From NCBI GenBank assembly GCA_965277835.1, contig OZ255841.1:1984001-2048000 (forward strand): DNA of 64,000 nt. Reading direction: 5' to 3'. The notes beneath the pieces are model-generated. The model was not told the DNA's origin. It did not search any database and saw nothing but the letters and a program-made list of their open reading frames with translations. Both the position numbers and the translations under genes were made by a program. Shown piece by piece: positions 1 to 8,587 of the stretch (positions are counted from its first letter, which is position 1; the number at the start of each line of letters is the position of its first letter). Source of the stretch: Arcticimaribacter sp965277835. Its GTDB lineage: Bacteria > Bacteroidota > Bacteroidia > Flavobacteriales > Flavobacteriaceae.

Positions 1-9
1 GAGATAACT

Positions 10-663
10 TTAAGAGTTATCTGCTATGATATTAATTCCACCTTTAACTACCTGATTTAATTTAACGTTTATTTTTGTGCCGATTGGGAGGTATAAATCA
101 ACTCGTGAGCCAAATTTGATGAATCCTGCATCTGTCCCTTGAACTACGTCTTGTTCTTCTTGAGCATAATTTATAATTCTACGAGCTAAGGCACCAGCAA
201 TTTGACGGTATAGAATACTCCCAAACGATTGATTTTCAATTACAACAGTTGTTCGTTCATTCTCTTCTGAAGATTTAGGATGCCAAGCAACAAGATATTT
301 ACCAGGGTGATATTTGCTGAATTTAATTTTTCCACTCATAGCATATCTAGTAACGTGGACATTTATTGGCGACATAAAAATAGAAACCATTAAACGTTGA
401 TCTTTAAAGTATTCTTTTTCAAATACTTCTTCAATTACCACTACTTTTCCATCAACAGGAGCAAGTATGTGATTAGGGTTAATAATTGTATTTCGTTTGG
501 GGTTTCTGAAAAATTGAAGCACTAAAATTAGTAGCCCTATAGCTATAATTTGAATACATAATTTTAACCACTCGATAGAAATAAAATAATCTGCACCTAA
601 TGCTAATCCTGCAGAAAATATGAACGTGAAAACGATGATGAGATGACCTTCTTTATGAAACAT
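10..663 (-). CDS. psd: Phosphatidylserine decarboxylase family proenzyme
   Basis: Converts phosphatidylserine to phosphatidylethanolamine at the inner membrane. At 217 residues it matches the short, archaeal-type Psd. Two hydrophobic segments lie near residues 8-24 and 34-51, the conserved block LAPVDGKV at about 68-74, and FGS at 184-186. By family knowledge the Ser of that motif is where the proenzyme cuts itself to form the pyruvoyl cofactor. The start codon directly abuts the stop of the CDP-diglyceride synthase gene upstream, so both phospholipid genes should be co-transcribed. A phosphatidylserine synthase, which would supply the substrate, is not in the window. Confidence 0.93.
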   Translation of the reverse strand: MFHKEGHLIIVFTFIFSAGLALGADYFISIEWLKLCIQIIAIGLLILVLQFFRNPKRNTIINPNHILAPVDGKVVVIEEVFEKEYFKDQRLMVSIFMSPINVHVTRYAMSGKIKFSKYHPGKYLVAWHPKSSEENERTTVVIENQSFGSILYRQIAGALARRIINYAQEEQDVVQGTDAGFIKFGSRVDLYLPIGTKINVKLNQVVKGGINIIADNS

Positions 664-1455
664 TTAGATTAATTTTAAAAATAAAAAATAAAAAGGAGCG
701 ACAAATATAGCACTATCCATACGGTCATATAGCCCTCCGTGTCCTGGAATTAAATTACCACTATCCTTTACTTTAGCTATTCTTTTAAAATATGACTGAA
801 CAAGATCCCCTAGAGTCCCTAGAACAGCTATCATTAGTGCAAATAAAAGCCAAAAGAATCCGCCAAAAAGAACCATTTTAAATTCAATGAAATAGGATAA
901 TAAAATTGTAAACATCATACCTCCAAAAAAACCTTCCCAAGATTTTTTTGGAGAAATAGCAGGTATTAGCTTATGGTTTCCAAATTTTGACCCAAAAACA
1001 TAAGCAAAAGTATTGTTAGTCCAAATAGCTAAAAAAAAGACACCAATTAGCCAAGGATTATATTCTGTATTGACAAAAGCTGACCTTATAATAAAAAAAG
1101 AAGAACTTACCATATAGCAAATACTTAGAATAAGTTGAATAGGGATAATATAATTAACCTTTTTTTTAGTAAAAACAAATAGTATTAAAACAACATTTAA
1201 GATTAATGAAACATATAATAATATGCGTTCTGTTGATTCGGAAATATAACCTAAAGCAGAATATCCCATTAGAAGCATAAGTACTATCAAGGGTAAAATA
1301 CTTTTGAATTTAATGAGACGTTGAAATTCCCAAAGAGCTAATCCAGAGAAAATGGAAATTATAAAAGTAATAACATGGGAAGAAGAGAATATAGCTGTTA
1401 TTAAAATACCAGCATATAGTACCCCTGAAATTATACGCTTTTGAGTTTCTGTCAT
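664..1455 (-). CDS. cdsA: Phosphatidate cytidylyltransferase (CDP-diglyceride synthase)
   Basis: Makes CDP-diacylglycerol from phosphatidate and CTP, the branch point for phospholipids. The 263-residue protein is almost entirely membrane-spanning, with about eight hydrophobic stretches. The C-terminal signature of the family is clear: SPKKSWEG at 168-175, then an Asp-rich loop with GDLVQS and SGNLIPGHGG at about 232-241 followed by DRMDS. The stop abuts the psd start and the start abuts the stop of the LUD-domain gene, which indicates one transcript for rsfS-ftsH-LUD-cdsA-psd. Confidence is high from the signature alone. Confidence 0.95.
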   Translation of the reverse strand: MTETQKRIISGVLYAGILITAIFSSSHVITFIISIFSGLALWEFQRLIKFKSILPLIVLMLLMGYSALGYISESTERILLYVSLILNVVLILFVFTKKKVNYIIPIQLILSICYMVSSSFFIIRSAFVNTEYNPWLIGVFFLAIWTNNTFAYVFGSKFGNHKLIPAISPKKSWEGFFGGMMFTILLSYFIEFKMVLFGGFFWLLFALMIAVLGTLGDLVQSYFKRIAKVKDSGNLIPGHGGLYDRMDSAIFVAPFYFLFLKLI

Positions 1456-2046
1456 TTAAAAACTTTCTTGAACCAATAAATATAGGTTTTTTGTAGAACT
1501 TCCATAGAATAGAAAATCATCTTTTTTTGTTGCGTCAAATGCATTAAGCGTAGTTATATTAGATGGTAGATTTTCTTTATACTTTGTGTTGATTAAAGTC
1601 ATTGCATCACTCACATCTTCTGCAAATTGATTTGAACCCGCTAATATAATTAGGTTATCGGGTAGTTCGTTTAATTTGAGGGTTTTAATTTGTTTATTAC
1701 AAATTAGAATAGACCCTTTATTTGCAATCAAATATTCGCAGTCTAATAGTTGAACTTTAGATTTTCTTTTTTCAAAAGAAGACGTATTGGTTAGCCCAAA
1801 AAAGCTAATTAAACTATCAGAATTACTGGTCAAATCGGAGTTAGTCCAGCTATTCTCGTCTAAAATTTGATTGAAATAGTCTATTGTTTGTTTTTTACTT
1901 TCGCTATAAATAAACTTACCCCCTTTCTCTGTGAAATTATGGGCAAAGGCAATTTCTTTTTCGGTTTTTTCGGCTTCTATATAAAGACTTTTTTCAGCTT
2001 CTTTATCTTTTTTAGTACCTTTTAAAAACTTCTTAAAGAACCCCAC
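1456..2046 (-). CDS. LUD domain-containing protein (LutC/YkgG-like)
   Basis: A 196-residue soluble protein with a charged, Lys/Glu-rich N-terminus (about residues 1-35). The core resembles the LUD domain of LutC/YkgG proteins of lactate utilisation; the segment NLIILAGSNQFAEDVSDAM has the look of that fold's nucleotide- or ligand-binding loop. No lutA or lutB gene is nearby. It sits tightly between ftsH (11 bp) and cdsA (0 bp), a position I recall as conserved in flavobacteria, so a lactate role is doubtful and a link to membrane quality control or lipid synthesis is only inferred from linkage. The family call is moderate; the function is unknown. Confidence 0.7.
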   Translation of the reverse strand: MGFFKKFLKGTKKDKEAEKSLYIEAEKTEKEIAFAHNFTEKGGKFIYSESKKQTIDYFNQILDENSWTNSDLTSNSDSLISFFGLTNTSSFEKRKSKVQLLDCEYLIANKGSILICNKQIKTLKLNELPDNLIILAGSNQFAEDVSDAMTLINTKYKENLPSNITTLNAFDATKKDDFLFYGSSTKNLYLLVQESF

Positions 2047-2057
2047 GTTTATTTATT

Positions 2058-4007
2058 TTAGGCTGTTTCTGTAGAATCTTCGTCTTCTTTATCAAAAGGT
2101 CTTTTGCCCAAAACTTCAAGTAAATCATCTTTGAAAAGCACTTCTTTTTCTAAAAGCTTTTTTGCTAATGTAGCTAGCTTATCTTTATGATCGGAGATTA
2201 ATTTGCATGCACGTTTATATTGCCCTTCAACTAATAATGAAATTTCTTCATCAATTTTTTGCGCAGTATTTTCTGAATAAGGTTTCGAGAAATTATAATC
2301 CGATTGACCACTTGAATCGTAATAGGTTATATTTCCTATTTTATCATTAAGCCCATAAACAGCAACCATTGCTTTTGCCTGACGTGTTACTTTTTCTAAA
2401 TCGCTAAGCGCACCTGTAGAAATTTTGTTGAAGATTACTTTTTCTGCGGCACGACCTCCAAGGGTAGCACACATTTCATCTAGCATTTGTTCTGTTCTAA
2501 CAATCATGCGTTCTTCGGGGAGATACCAAGCCGCCCCCAAAGATTGCCCTCTAGGCACAATAGTAACTTTTACTAGTGGAGCAGCATATTCTAATAACCA
2601 ACTAATCATTGCATGGCCTGCTTCATGGAAAGCGATTGTCTTTTTCTCTTCTTTGGTTATAATTTTATTTTTCTTCTCCAAGCCTCCTATAATACGGTCA
2701 ACTGCATCTAAGAAATCTTGTTTCCCTACAGATTTTTTGTTTTTCCGTGCAGCAATTAAAGCAGCTTCATTGCAAACGTTTGCAATGTCGGCTCCTGAAA
2801 AGCCAGGGGTTTGTTTTGATAAAAAATCAATATCTAGGTTTTTTGTGGTTTTAAGCGGAGCAAGATGCACTTTAAAAATTTCTTTGCGCTCTCTAATATC
2901 AGGGAGGTCAACATAAATTTGACGATCAAATCTACCCGCACGCATAAGGGCTTTGTCTAAAACATCGGCGCGGTTGGTTGCGGCTAATACAATTACATTA
3001 GTATTGGTTCCAAAACCATCCATTTCTGTCAAAAGCTGATTAAGGGTATTTTCGCGTTCATCGTTAGACCCTGTCATATTACTTTTCCCGCGTGCTCTTC
3101 CAATAGCATCAATTTCGTCTATAAAAATGATGGCAGGTGATTTTTCTTTGGCTTGTTTAAATAAGTCTCGCACTCGCGAAGCTCCTACACCAACAAACAT
3201 TTCAACAAAATCTGAACCCGAAAGAGAGAAAAAAGGAACTTTAGCTTCTCCTGCTACGGCTTTTGCTAACAACGTTTTACCTGTCCCTGGTTGACCAACC
3301 AGTAGTGCACCTTTTGGAATTTTACCTCCTAGTTTTGTGTATTTTTCTGGGCTTTTAAGAAAATCTACAATTTCTTGAACTTCTTCTTTAGCTCCTTCTA
3401 AACCTGCAACATCTTTGAATGTTGTTTTGATATCTGTTTTTTCGTCAAATAGCTTTGCTTTAGATTTTCCGATATTAAATATTTGGCTTCCACCTCCGCC
3501 ACCTCCGCCAGACATTCTTCGCATTAAGAAAATCCAAACACCGACAATTAGTATAATAGGAAGGAAGCTAAGTAAAACATCAAACCAGCGATTTTCTACT
3601 GTCGTAAAATCGTATTCGAAAGCAACCCCGTTTTCTTCTGCTTTTTCTAGCTTTCGCTGAAATAACTCTAAATTTCCTACTTCAAATTGATAGTGAGGAC
3701 CTTTAATGTTTTCTTGCCCAAACAGGTTTTCTGTTTTGGTACTTGCATGAATAGGTTTATCTAAAGCATTTTCTGTAAGAAATATCTTAGCCAAGTTTTT
3801 GTTATACACAATTACTCTTGCTACATCTCCGTCATTCAGAAAACGTTCGAATTCAGATATATTAGTTTTATCTAGACTTTGGCTACTTCCACCTCCAAAC
3901 ATGCCAAATAATAGTACTGCTACTATTATAGGCCCATAAATCCAATATATTTTATTCTTCTGATTCTTTTGATTCTTCGGATTCTTTTGTTTATTCTCTT
4001 CTGCCAT
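2058..4007 (-). CDS. ftsH: ATP-dependent zinc metalloprotease FtsH
   Basis: Membrane-anchored AAA+ protease that extracts and degrades membrane and short-lived cytosolic proteins. Two transmembrane segments lie at about 20-38 and 143-162 and flank a periplasmic domain. A poly-Gly linker follows (about 167-173). The AAA module has Walker A GQPGTGKT (238-245) and Walker B IIFIDEID (293-300), and the zinc site is HEAGH (461-465). The 649-residue length is normal. The N-terminus holds a short Lys/Asn/Gln repeat (about 5-19), visible in the DNA as repeated gattctt units. It follows rsfS by 6 bp and precedes the LUD gene by 11 bp. Confidence 0.97.
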   Translation of the reverse strand: MAEENKQKNPKNQKNQKNKIYWIYGPIIVAVLLFGMFGGGSSQSLDKTNISEFERFLNDGDVARVIVYNKNLAKIFLTENALDKPIHASTKTENLFGQENIKGPHYQFEVGNLELFQRKLEKAEENGVAFEYDFTTVENRWFDVLLSFLPIILIVGVWIFLMRRMSGGGGGGGSQIFNIGKSKAKLFDEKTDIKTTFKDVAGLEGAKEEVQEIVDFLKSPEKYTKLGGKIPKGALLVGQPGTGKTLLAKAVAGEAKVPFFSLSGSDFVEMFVGVGASRVRDLFKQAKEKSPAIIFIDEIDAIGRARGKSNMTGSNDERENTLNQLLTEMDGFGTNTNVIVLAATNRADVLDKALMRAGRFDRQIYVDLPDIRERKEIFKVHLAPLKTTKNLDIDFLSKQTPGFSGADIANVCNEAALIAARKNKKSVGKQDFLDAVDRIIGGLEKKNKIITKEEKKTIAFHEAGHAMISWLLEYAAPLVKVTIVPRGQSLGAAWYLPEERMIVRTEQMLDEMCATLGGRAAEKVIFNKISTGALSDLEKVTRQAKAMVAVYGLNDKIGNITYYDSSGQSDYNFSKPYSENTAQKIDEEISLLVEGQYKRACKLISDHKDKLATLAKKLLEKEVLFKDDLLEVLGKRPFDKEDEDSTETA

Positions 4008-4013
4008 AATTTT

Positions 4014-4385
4014 TTAATAATTCGATGCTATTAATGTAGTTTTTGCATCCCCCCATAATTCTTCTATGTTATAGTATTCTCTAATCTGTTTTTGAAAAAC
4101 ATGAACAACAACATCTACATAATCAATTAAAACCCATTCTGCATTGTCTTGCCCTTCGGTATGATATGGTTTTTCGTGTAATGTTTTACTTACAATTTTT
4201 TGTATAGAATTAACTATTGCAGAGATATGCGTATTAGAAGTCCCTTCGCAGACTATAAAATAGCTACAAACCGTATTTTCGATATCTCTTAAATCTAGGA
4301 GCTTAACTTCAATACCCTTAACTTCTTCAATACCTAAAATAATTTGCGTAATAAGATTATCAGCGTTGTTAGAGGGTTTTGTCAT
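4014..4385 (-). CDS. rsfS: Ribosome silencing factor RsfS
   Basis: Binds ribosomal protein L14 and blocks joining of 30S and 50S subunits when nutrients are scarce. The 123-residue protein has the compact Oligomerisation/Iojap fold. The segments VKLLDLRDIENTVCSYFIVCEG and AEWVLIDYVDVVVHVF contain the family's conserved Asp-rich and VDYVDVVVHVF-like blocks. It is the first gene of the minus-strand group leading into ftsH, and is divergent from birA with 58 bp between the starts, where the promoters of both must lie. The rsfS-ftsH order with birA opposite is a familiar flavobacterial arrangement. Confidence 0.93.
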   Translation of the reverse strand: MTKPSNNADNLITQIILGIEEVKGIEVKLLDLRDIENTVCSYFIVCEGTSNTHISAIVNSIQKIVSKTLHEKPYHTEGQDNAEWVLIDYVDVVVHVFQKQIREYYNIEELWGDAKTTLIASNY

Positions 4386-4443
4386 TAATTTTTTCTTCTT
4401 TGTACAAATTTATTATATTATATGGATACACTAGCGAATTAAG

Positions 4444-5178
4444 ATGCGATATTTTAGAATAATCAAAATTAATACCAATGAATCTACCAATTTGGTGTTA
4501 AAGGAGCGTTCTGCTTCTGGTAAATGTAATGACGGCGATGTAATTTGGTCATTAGCACAAGTAAAAGGTAGAGGGCAACGAAACGCTCAATGGCTATCGG
4601 AACCAGGGAAGAACCTCACATTTAGCTTATATAAAGAATATAGACATACTAAAATTAACAATCCTTTTCTTATAAATTGTATCGTTTCTTTAGCAGTCAA
4701 ATCAACATTAGAATTTTTTAATATCCCTGAAGTATTTGTCAAATGGCCAAACGACATTTTGTCAGGCGATAAAAAAATATGTGGTATTCTGATAGAAAAT
4801 GTAATTAAATCAAATACCATTAATTCGAGTATTATAGGAGTAGGTATTAATGTAAATCAAATGCAATTCGAGAATTTACCAGAGGCCTCGTCTATGCAAT
4901 TAATTTTGGAGAAACCTTTTGTTATTGAAGAGGTTTTAAATTGCTTTTTAAATCATTTTTCTGAAAAAATGAAACTCCTAAAACTCTCAGAACAGGATAT
5001 AATTAGTTTGTATGAAAAGAATTTATATCGATTTAAAGAAATCAGTACGTTCGAAACGAAGAAAGGTGTGTTTGCAGGTACTATTGAAGGGGTAACAACT
5101 CAAGGGTTGTTAAAAGTATTAAACGAGGATAATCAACTGGAAACGTTTGATTTAAAAGAGATTAGATTGAAGAGATAA
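4444..5178 (+). CDS. birA: Biotin--[acetyl-CoA-carboxylase] ligase
   Basis: Activates biotin to biotinyl-AMP and attaches it to the biotin carboxyl carrier of acetyl-CoA carboxylase. The 244-residue protein has the catalytic-core motifs: KGRGQRNAQW (about 39-48), which binds biotinyl-AMP, then VKWPNDILSG with the key Lys, and KICGILIE. There is no N-terminal helix-turn-helix, so this is the monofunctional class and not the E. coli type repressor. The C-terminal SH3-like domain is present (about 190-244). The start ATG is at the beginning of the conserved N-terminus. Confidence 0.93.
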   Translation: MRYFRIIKINTNESTNLVLKERSASGKCNDGDVIWSLAQVKGRGQRNAQWLSEPGKNLTFSLYKEYRHTKINNPFLINCIVSLAVKSTLEFFNIPEVFVKWPNDILSGDKKICGILIENVIKSNTINSSIIGVGINVNQMQFENLPEASSMQLILEKPFVIEEVLNCFLNHFSEKMKLLKLSEQDIISLYEKNLYRFKEISTFETKKGVFAGTIEGVTTQGLLKVLNEDNQLETFDLKEIRLKR

Positions 5179-5261
5179 TGCTTTTTGAGTATCAACTTTA
5201 ACACTGTTCTTCATCAGTTATAATATTTATTAATAGATAAGATAAGACGCTTTGGGCATCT

Positions 5262-5756
5262 CTATTTAACAGCCTTAAATTGTGTGCTTAAAAATAGTTG
5301 TTCCCAAATGTCATTTTTATAAATGCCTACTTTAAAATTATAGGTTGTGTCATTTATGTATTCCCACATATCAGTAACCATTGAGTTTCCGTATTTATAC
5401 TGATACATTATATTCTTGCCTTTGGCAAATACAGTGCCTGTTGTTAGCCCACCAAATACATCAAACTCCCAAAACTTTATGTGTTTCGATTTTTCATCAA
5501 ATTGTCTTACTCCATGGTTTCTTAAACCCAATTTAGTTTGTTCTTGGTCTATATAACCAGTAGAGTTGGTTATTATAATTGTATTGTCCAAAGCATACTT
5601 AAATGTTATTTCTTGTTTAAATTTACTACCATTGGTCCAATTCCCATCAGCTTTCCAAGTTTTTGATATAAGATTATCGAATATCGAAAGATTAGAGTTT
5701 TGGCAAAAACCTAATACTGAGACAAAAAGGAAGAATAATAATATTCTATTTTTCAT
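5262..5756 (-). CDS. Secreted protein of unknown function
   Basis: 164 residues starting at the ATG at 5756; an in-frame GTG lies two codons upstream but would spoil the signal sequence. A signal peptide is clear: MKNRILLFFLFVSVLGFCQN, with a Lys/Arg start and hydrophobic core; the Cys could make it a lipoprotein, although the lipobox LGFC is imperfect. The mature part is rich in aromatic residues and Thr (KTWKADGNWTNG, WEFDVFGGLTTGT, YKYGNSMVTDMWEYIND). This suggests a small beta-barrel of the lipocalin-like kind seen in DUF1579-type proteins, but I cannot assign a family. It stands alone between convergent birA and the pyrE gene. Confidence 0.75.
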   Translation of the reverse strand: MKNRILLFFLFVSVLGFCQNSNLSIFDNLISKTWKADGNWTNGSKFKQEITFKYALDNTIIITNSTGYIDQEQTKLGLRNHGVRQFDEKSKHIKFWEFDVFGGLTTGTVFAKGKNIMYQYKYGNSMVTDMWEYINDTTYNFKVGIYKNDIWEQLFLSTQFKAVK

Positions 5757-5789
5757 AATCACAACAATTTTAATTTATAACTAAATTAA

Positions 5790-6437
5790 TTAACTAGCGG
5801 GTATCCACTCAGACGGGTTTTCTCGCCAATTGTTTAGTGTTTCTTGCTGTTCTTTTTCAATAGACGAGGTAGTAATAGCGTGCTCTATTAAATGCTTATA
5901 ATCACTTAATGTGTGTAATTGTACATTAGCTTTTTCAAAGTTTTCTTTGGCAATAGGAAATCCATAAGAAAACAATGCAATCATTCCCAAAACTTCAATG
6001 TTTTCAGATTGAATAGCTTTCACTGCATTGAGGCTGCTCATCCCTGTACTTATTAAATCTTCGATTACCACAACATTTTTTTTACCAACGACAGTGCCTT
6101 CAATTTGATTTTGTCGCCCGTGTTTCTTGGGTTCTGGGCGAACATAAATAAAGGGTAAGTCTAGTTTTTGAGCAACAAGAATCCCAATTCCTATTGCACC
6201 CGTAGCGACACCTGCAATTGTAATATTGGTGCCATATAAATTTTTAATTTCTTCTGCTATTGTATTTGCTAAATAATTTCTTATTTTAGGGTATGATAAA
6301 GCTAAACGATTATCGCAGTATATTGGAGATTTCCATCCACTTGCCCATGTAAATGGATTTTTAGGATTTAATTTAATTGCATTAATTTCTAGTAAATACG
6401 CTGCCGTTTGAAAAGCTATTGTTTTATTGTAAACCAT
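5790..6437 (-). CDS. pyrE: Orotate phosphoribosyltransferase
   Basis: Joins orotate and PRPP to give OMP in pyrimidine synthesis. The start is taken at the ATG at 6437, giving MVYNKTIAFQTAAYLL, which matches the flavobacterial N-terminus; a longer frame begins ten codons upstream but runs into the divergent NUDIX gene. Motifs: TWASGWKSPIYCDNR near residue 30, the catalytic loop RPEPKKHGRQNQIEG, and the PRPP-binding motif VVVIEDLISTGMSS (about 120-133). Length 215 is typical. Its start codon is only 6 bp from that of the NUDIX gene on the other strand. Confidence 0.95.
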   Translation of the reverse strand: MVYNKTIAFQTAAYLLEINAIKLNPKNPFTWASGWKSPIYCDNRLALSYPKIRNYLANTIAEEIKNLYGTNITIAGVATGAIGIGILVAQKLDLPFIYVRPEPKKHGRQNQIEGTVVGKKNVVVIEDLISTGMSSLNAVKAIQSENIEVLGMIALFSYGFPIAKENFEKANVQLHTLSDYKHLIEHAITTSSIEKEQQETLNNWRENPSEWIPAS

Positions 6438-6443
6438 AAGCAA

Positions 6444-7037
6444 ATGTATAAAGTATTTTTCAATCAAAAACCAATTTTTTTAACGACTAAATTGATTTCT
6501 CAAACAGAGGCAACTCCAGTTTTTTTTATAAAGTATATAACTCAAGACACTATAATTAAAGCGTTAAAATCTAAGAAAGTAGAACGTTTATATTTATATC
6601 ATGCTATTGAAGAGAAGCTTTGGAAGCATCTTTTTAAACGTTTTTTAGTTGCGGAAGCAGCAGGAGGTGTAGCTAAGAATGAAAAAGGGGAAATACTTTT
6701 TATATACAGAAATAATAAATGGGATTTCCCGAAAGGGCATGTTGAAAGCGATGAGACAGACCAAGAAGCAGCAATCCGTGAAGTAAAGGAAGAAACAGGA
6801 GTTAAGAAATTAGAAATAGTAAGACCATTGATGGAAACGTTTCATATTTTTAATAGATATGGAAGGTATAAGCTAAAAAAAACGTTTTGGTTTGAGATGA
6901 AAACAACATCTACAAAGAGTTTGAAACCTCAATTGAATGAAGGTATTCGAGAAGCTATTTGGGTGCCTCAAGATCAGGTGGCTGATAAGTTCCAAAATGC
7001 ATATGAAAATATAAAAGACGTATATTCTAAACTTTAG
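6444..7037 (+). CDS. NUDIX hydrolase
   Basis: Hydrolyses a nucleoside diphosphate linked to another group; the substrate cannot be read from the sequence. The Nudix box GX5EX7REUXEEXGU is complete at residues 98-120 of the 197-residue protein (GHVESDETDQEAAIREVKEE then TG). The preceding WDFPKGH is typical of Ap4A- or ADP-ribose-type members. The start MYKVFFNQKP matches the N-terminus usual for this group; an upstream in-frame ATG at 6408 would overlap pyrE. The stop overlaps the coaD stop by 4 bp (convergent). An N-terminal domain of about 65 residues precedes the Nudix fold. Confidence 0.92.
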   Translation: MYKVFFNQKPIFLTTKLISQTEATPVFFIKYITQDTIIKALKSKKVERLYLYHAIEEKLWKHLFKRFLVAEAAGGVAKNEKGEILFIYRNNKWDFPKGHVESDETDQEAAIREVKEETGVKKLEIVRPLMETFHIFNRYGRYKLKKTFWFEMKTTSTKSLKPQLNEGIREAIWVPQDQVADKFQNAYENIKDVYSKL

Positions 7038-7489
7038 AAAGCGCTTACTATTTTAGGCACAAGATGTGAAAAATCGCCTTTATTTTTAATAACATCACGA
7101 ACAATACTACTACTTATAAAAGAATTTTCAATTGAGGGTAGTAAAAACATTGTTTCTATTTCAGAAAGGCTTCGGTTGGTGTATGCTATAGCTTTTTCGA
7201 ATTCAAAATCCGCAGAGTTACGGAGACCTCGTAAAATAAAAGAGGCTTTTATCTGTTTGCAAAAATCGACAGTTAAGTTCTCATAGGTTTGTATCGAAAC
7301 CTTTGAATCAGTTTTAAAAGTTTCAGAAATAAACATTTCTCGTTTTTCAAGGGGGAACATATATTCTTTGCTAGAGTTAATTCCAATAGCAATTACAATT
7401 TCGTCGAAAAGCGGGAGTGCACGTTTAATAATATCAATATGTCCATTGGTAATAGGGTCGAATGAACCGGGGAATACTGCCTTTTTCAT
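7034..7489 (-). CDS. coaD: Phosphopantetheine adenylyltransferase
   Basis: Fourth step of coenzyme A synthesis: 4'-phosphopantetheine plus ATP gives dephospho-CoA. The 151-residue protein has the nucleotidyltransferase motif PGSFDPITNGHIDI (7-20, with the TxGH of the class) and the second motif SSSIVRD near 127-133. RGLRNSADFEFE lies in between. It starts 5 bp after the ddl stop, so ddl and coaD form an operon. Confidence 0.96.
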   Translation of the reverse strand: MKKAVFPGSFDPITNGHIDIIKRALPLFDEIVIAIGINSSKEYMFPLEKREMFISETFKTDSKVSIQTYENLTVDFCKQIKASFILRGLRNSADFEFEKAIAYTNRSLSEIETMFLLPSIENSFISSSIVRDVIKNKGDFSHLVPKIVSAF

Positions 7490-7494
7490 AAATT

Positions 7495-8484
7495 TTAAAG
7501 ATATGTTTTTTTTATAACGGCTTGCTCTATAAGTTCTTCAAAATATTCTTTTAAAGAAATACCAGCTGACTTTAATTGTTGTGGAATTATACTTTGCGGA
7601 GTCATCCCAGGCACTGTATTTATTTCTAATAAGTGTGGAATGTCGTTTTCAATAATAAATTCACTTCGAACGACGCCATCTAATTTCATAGTCTGGTATA
7701 TTTCTTTTGAAAGACGATTAATTTTTTGTTCCCATTTTTTTGGAATTTGAGCAGGGGTTACTTCTTGCGACTTTCCGTTATATTTAGCTTCATAATCAAA
7801 GAAATCATTTTCACTAATAATTTCCGTAATAGGTAAAACCATAATTTCACCTTTCCATCTTATAACGCCTACACTTACTTCTCTGCCATTTAGAGCAGAT
7901 TCAATTAATAACTCACTATCTTCTTTAAATGCTTTTTCGATAGCTTTAGATAATTCTTCGAGAGCATATACTTTATAAACACCAAAACTACTACCTGCCC
8001 TGTTAGCTTTTACAAAGCACGGAAATCCAACGACTTTTTCAATTTCTTTTACAGAAAAAGAATCTCCTTGATTTAGTGTATAATATTTTGCAGTTCTAAT
8101 TTTATGCGATCGAGCGACTGACAAGCAATCTCTTTTATTATAAGTTAGTGCGGCGACATAACTTGAACAGCTTGTATGAGGTATATTTAGTAATTCTAGT
8201 AAAGCTGCTAGTTGACCATTTTCACCTGGAGCTCCATGAATCATATTAACTATAACACTGAACGTAATATGTTCTTCATCTTTTATAAACGAAAAATCAT
8301 CTTTGTTTAGCGTAAAACAGTTTTCTTCAAGATCAGTTACCAACCAACTCTCTTTTGTAATATGAATTTTATATAGTTCATAAGAACTATTCTTCAGCGT
8401 GTTAAATACAGTAGCACCACTTTCCTTAGAAATATCATGTTCTGAGGAAAATCCCCCCCAAGCTATGCCAACGATTATTTTCAT
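7495..8484 (-). CDS. ddl: D-alanine--D-alanine ligase
   Basis: Makes the D-Ala-D-Ala dipeptide for peptidoglycan in the cytoplasm. An ATP-grasp enzyme of 329 residues. It has GGFSSEHDIS (11-20), the HGAPGENG loop (about 84-91), the ATP-binding KANRAGSSFGVYKV, and the metal-binding end FIIENDIPHLLEINTVPGMT. First gene of a two-gene operon with coaD. The divergent PASTA gene starts about 100 bp upstream, which fits a shared cell-wall theme. Confidence 0.96.
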   Translation of the reverse strand: MKIIVGIAWGGFSSEHDISKESGATVFNTLKNSSYELYKIHITKESWLVTDLEENCFTLNKDDFSFIKDEEHITFSVIVNMIHGAPGENGQLAALLELLNIPHTSCSSYVAALTYNKRDCLSVARSHKIRTAKYYTLNQGDSFSVKEIEKVVGFPCFVKANRAGSSFGVYKVYALEELSKAIEKAFKEDSELLIESALNGREVSVGVIRWKGEIMVLPITEIISENDFFDYEAKYNGKSQEVTPAQIPKKWEQKINRLSKEIYQTMKLDGVVRSEFIIENDIPHLLEINTVPGMTPQSIIPQQLKSAGISLKEYFEELIEQAVIKKTYL

Positions 8485-8587
8485 TTATTCAAAATAACTA
8501 AAAAAAACTCTTGTAGGTAAAGGTAATAGTTTTCTATGGTTTCAAAACAGGTCAGATTTATTATATTTACGCGAGATAAAAATCAAA

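Noticed and set aside
2425..2916. 163-codon plus-strand open frame opposite ftsH
   Set aside because: It is the antisense shadow of the strongly conserved AAA/protease region of ftsH and has low-complexity Ser/Phe-rich translation.
2058..4007. N-terminal NQK/NPK repeat of FtsH as a repeat element
   Set aside because: Only a short low-complexity tail of three or so units; common in charged N-termini.
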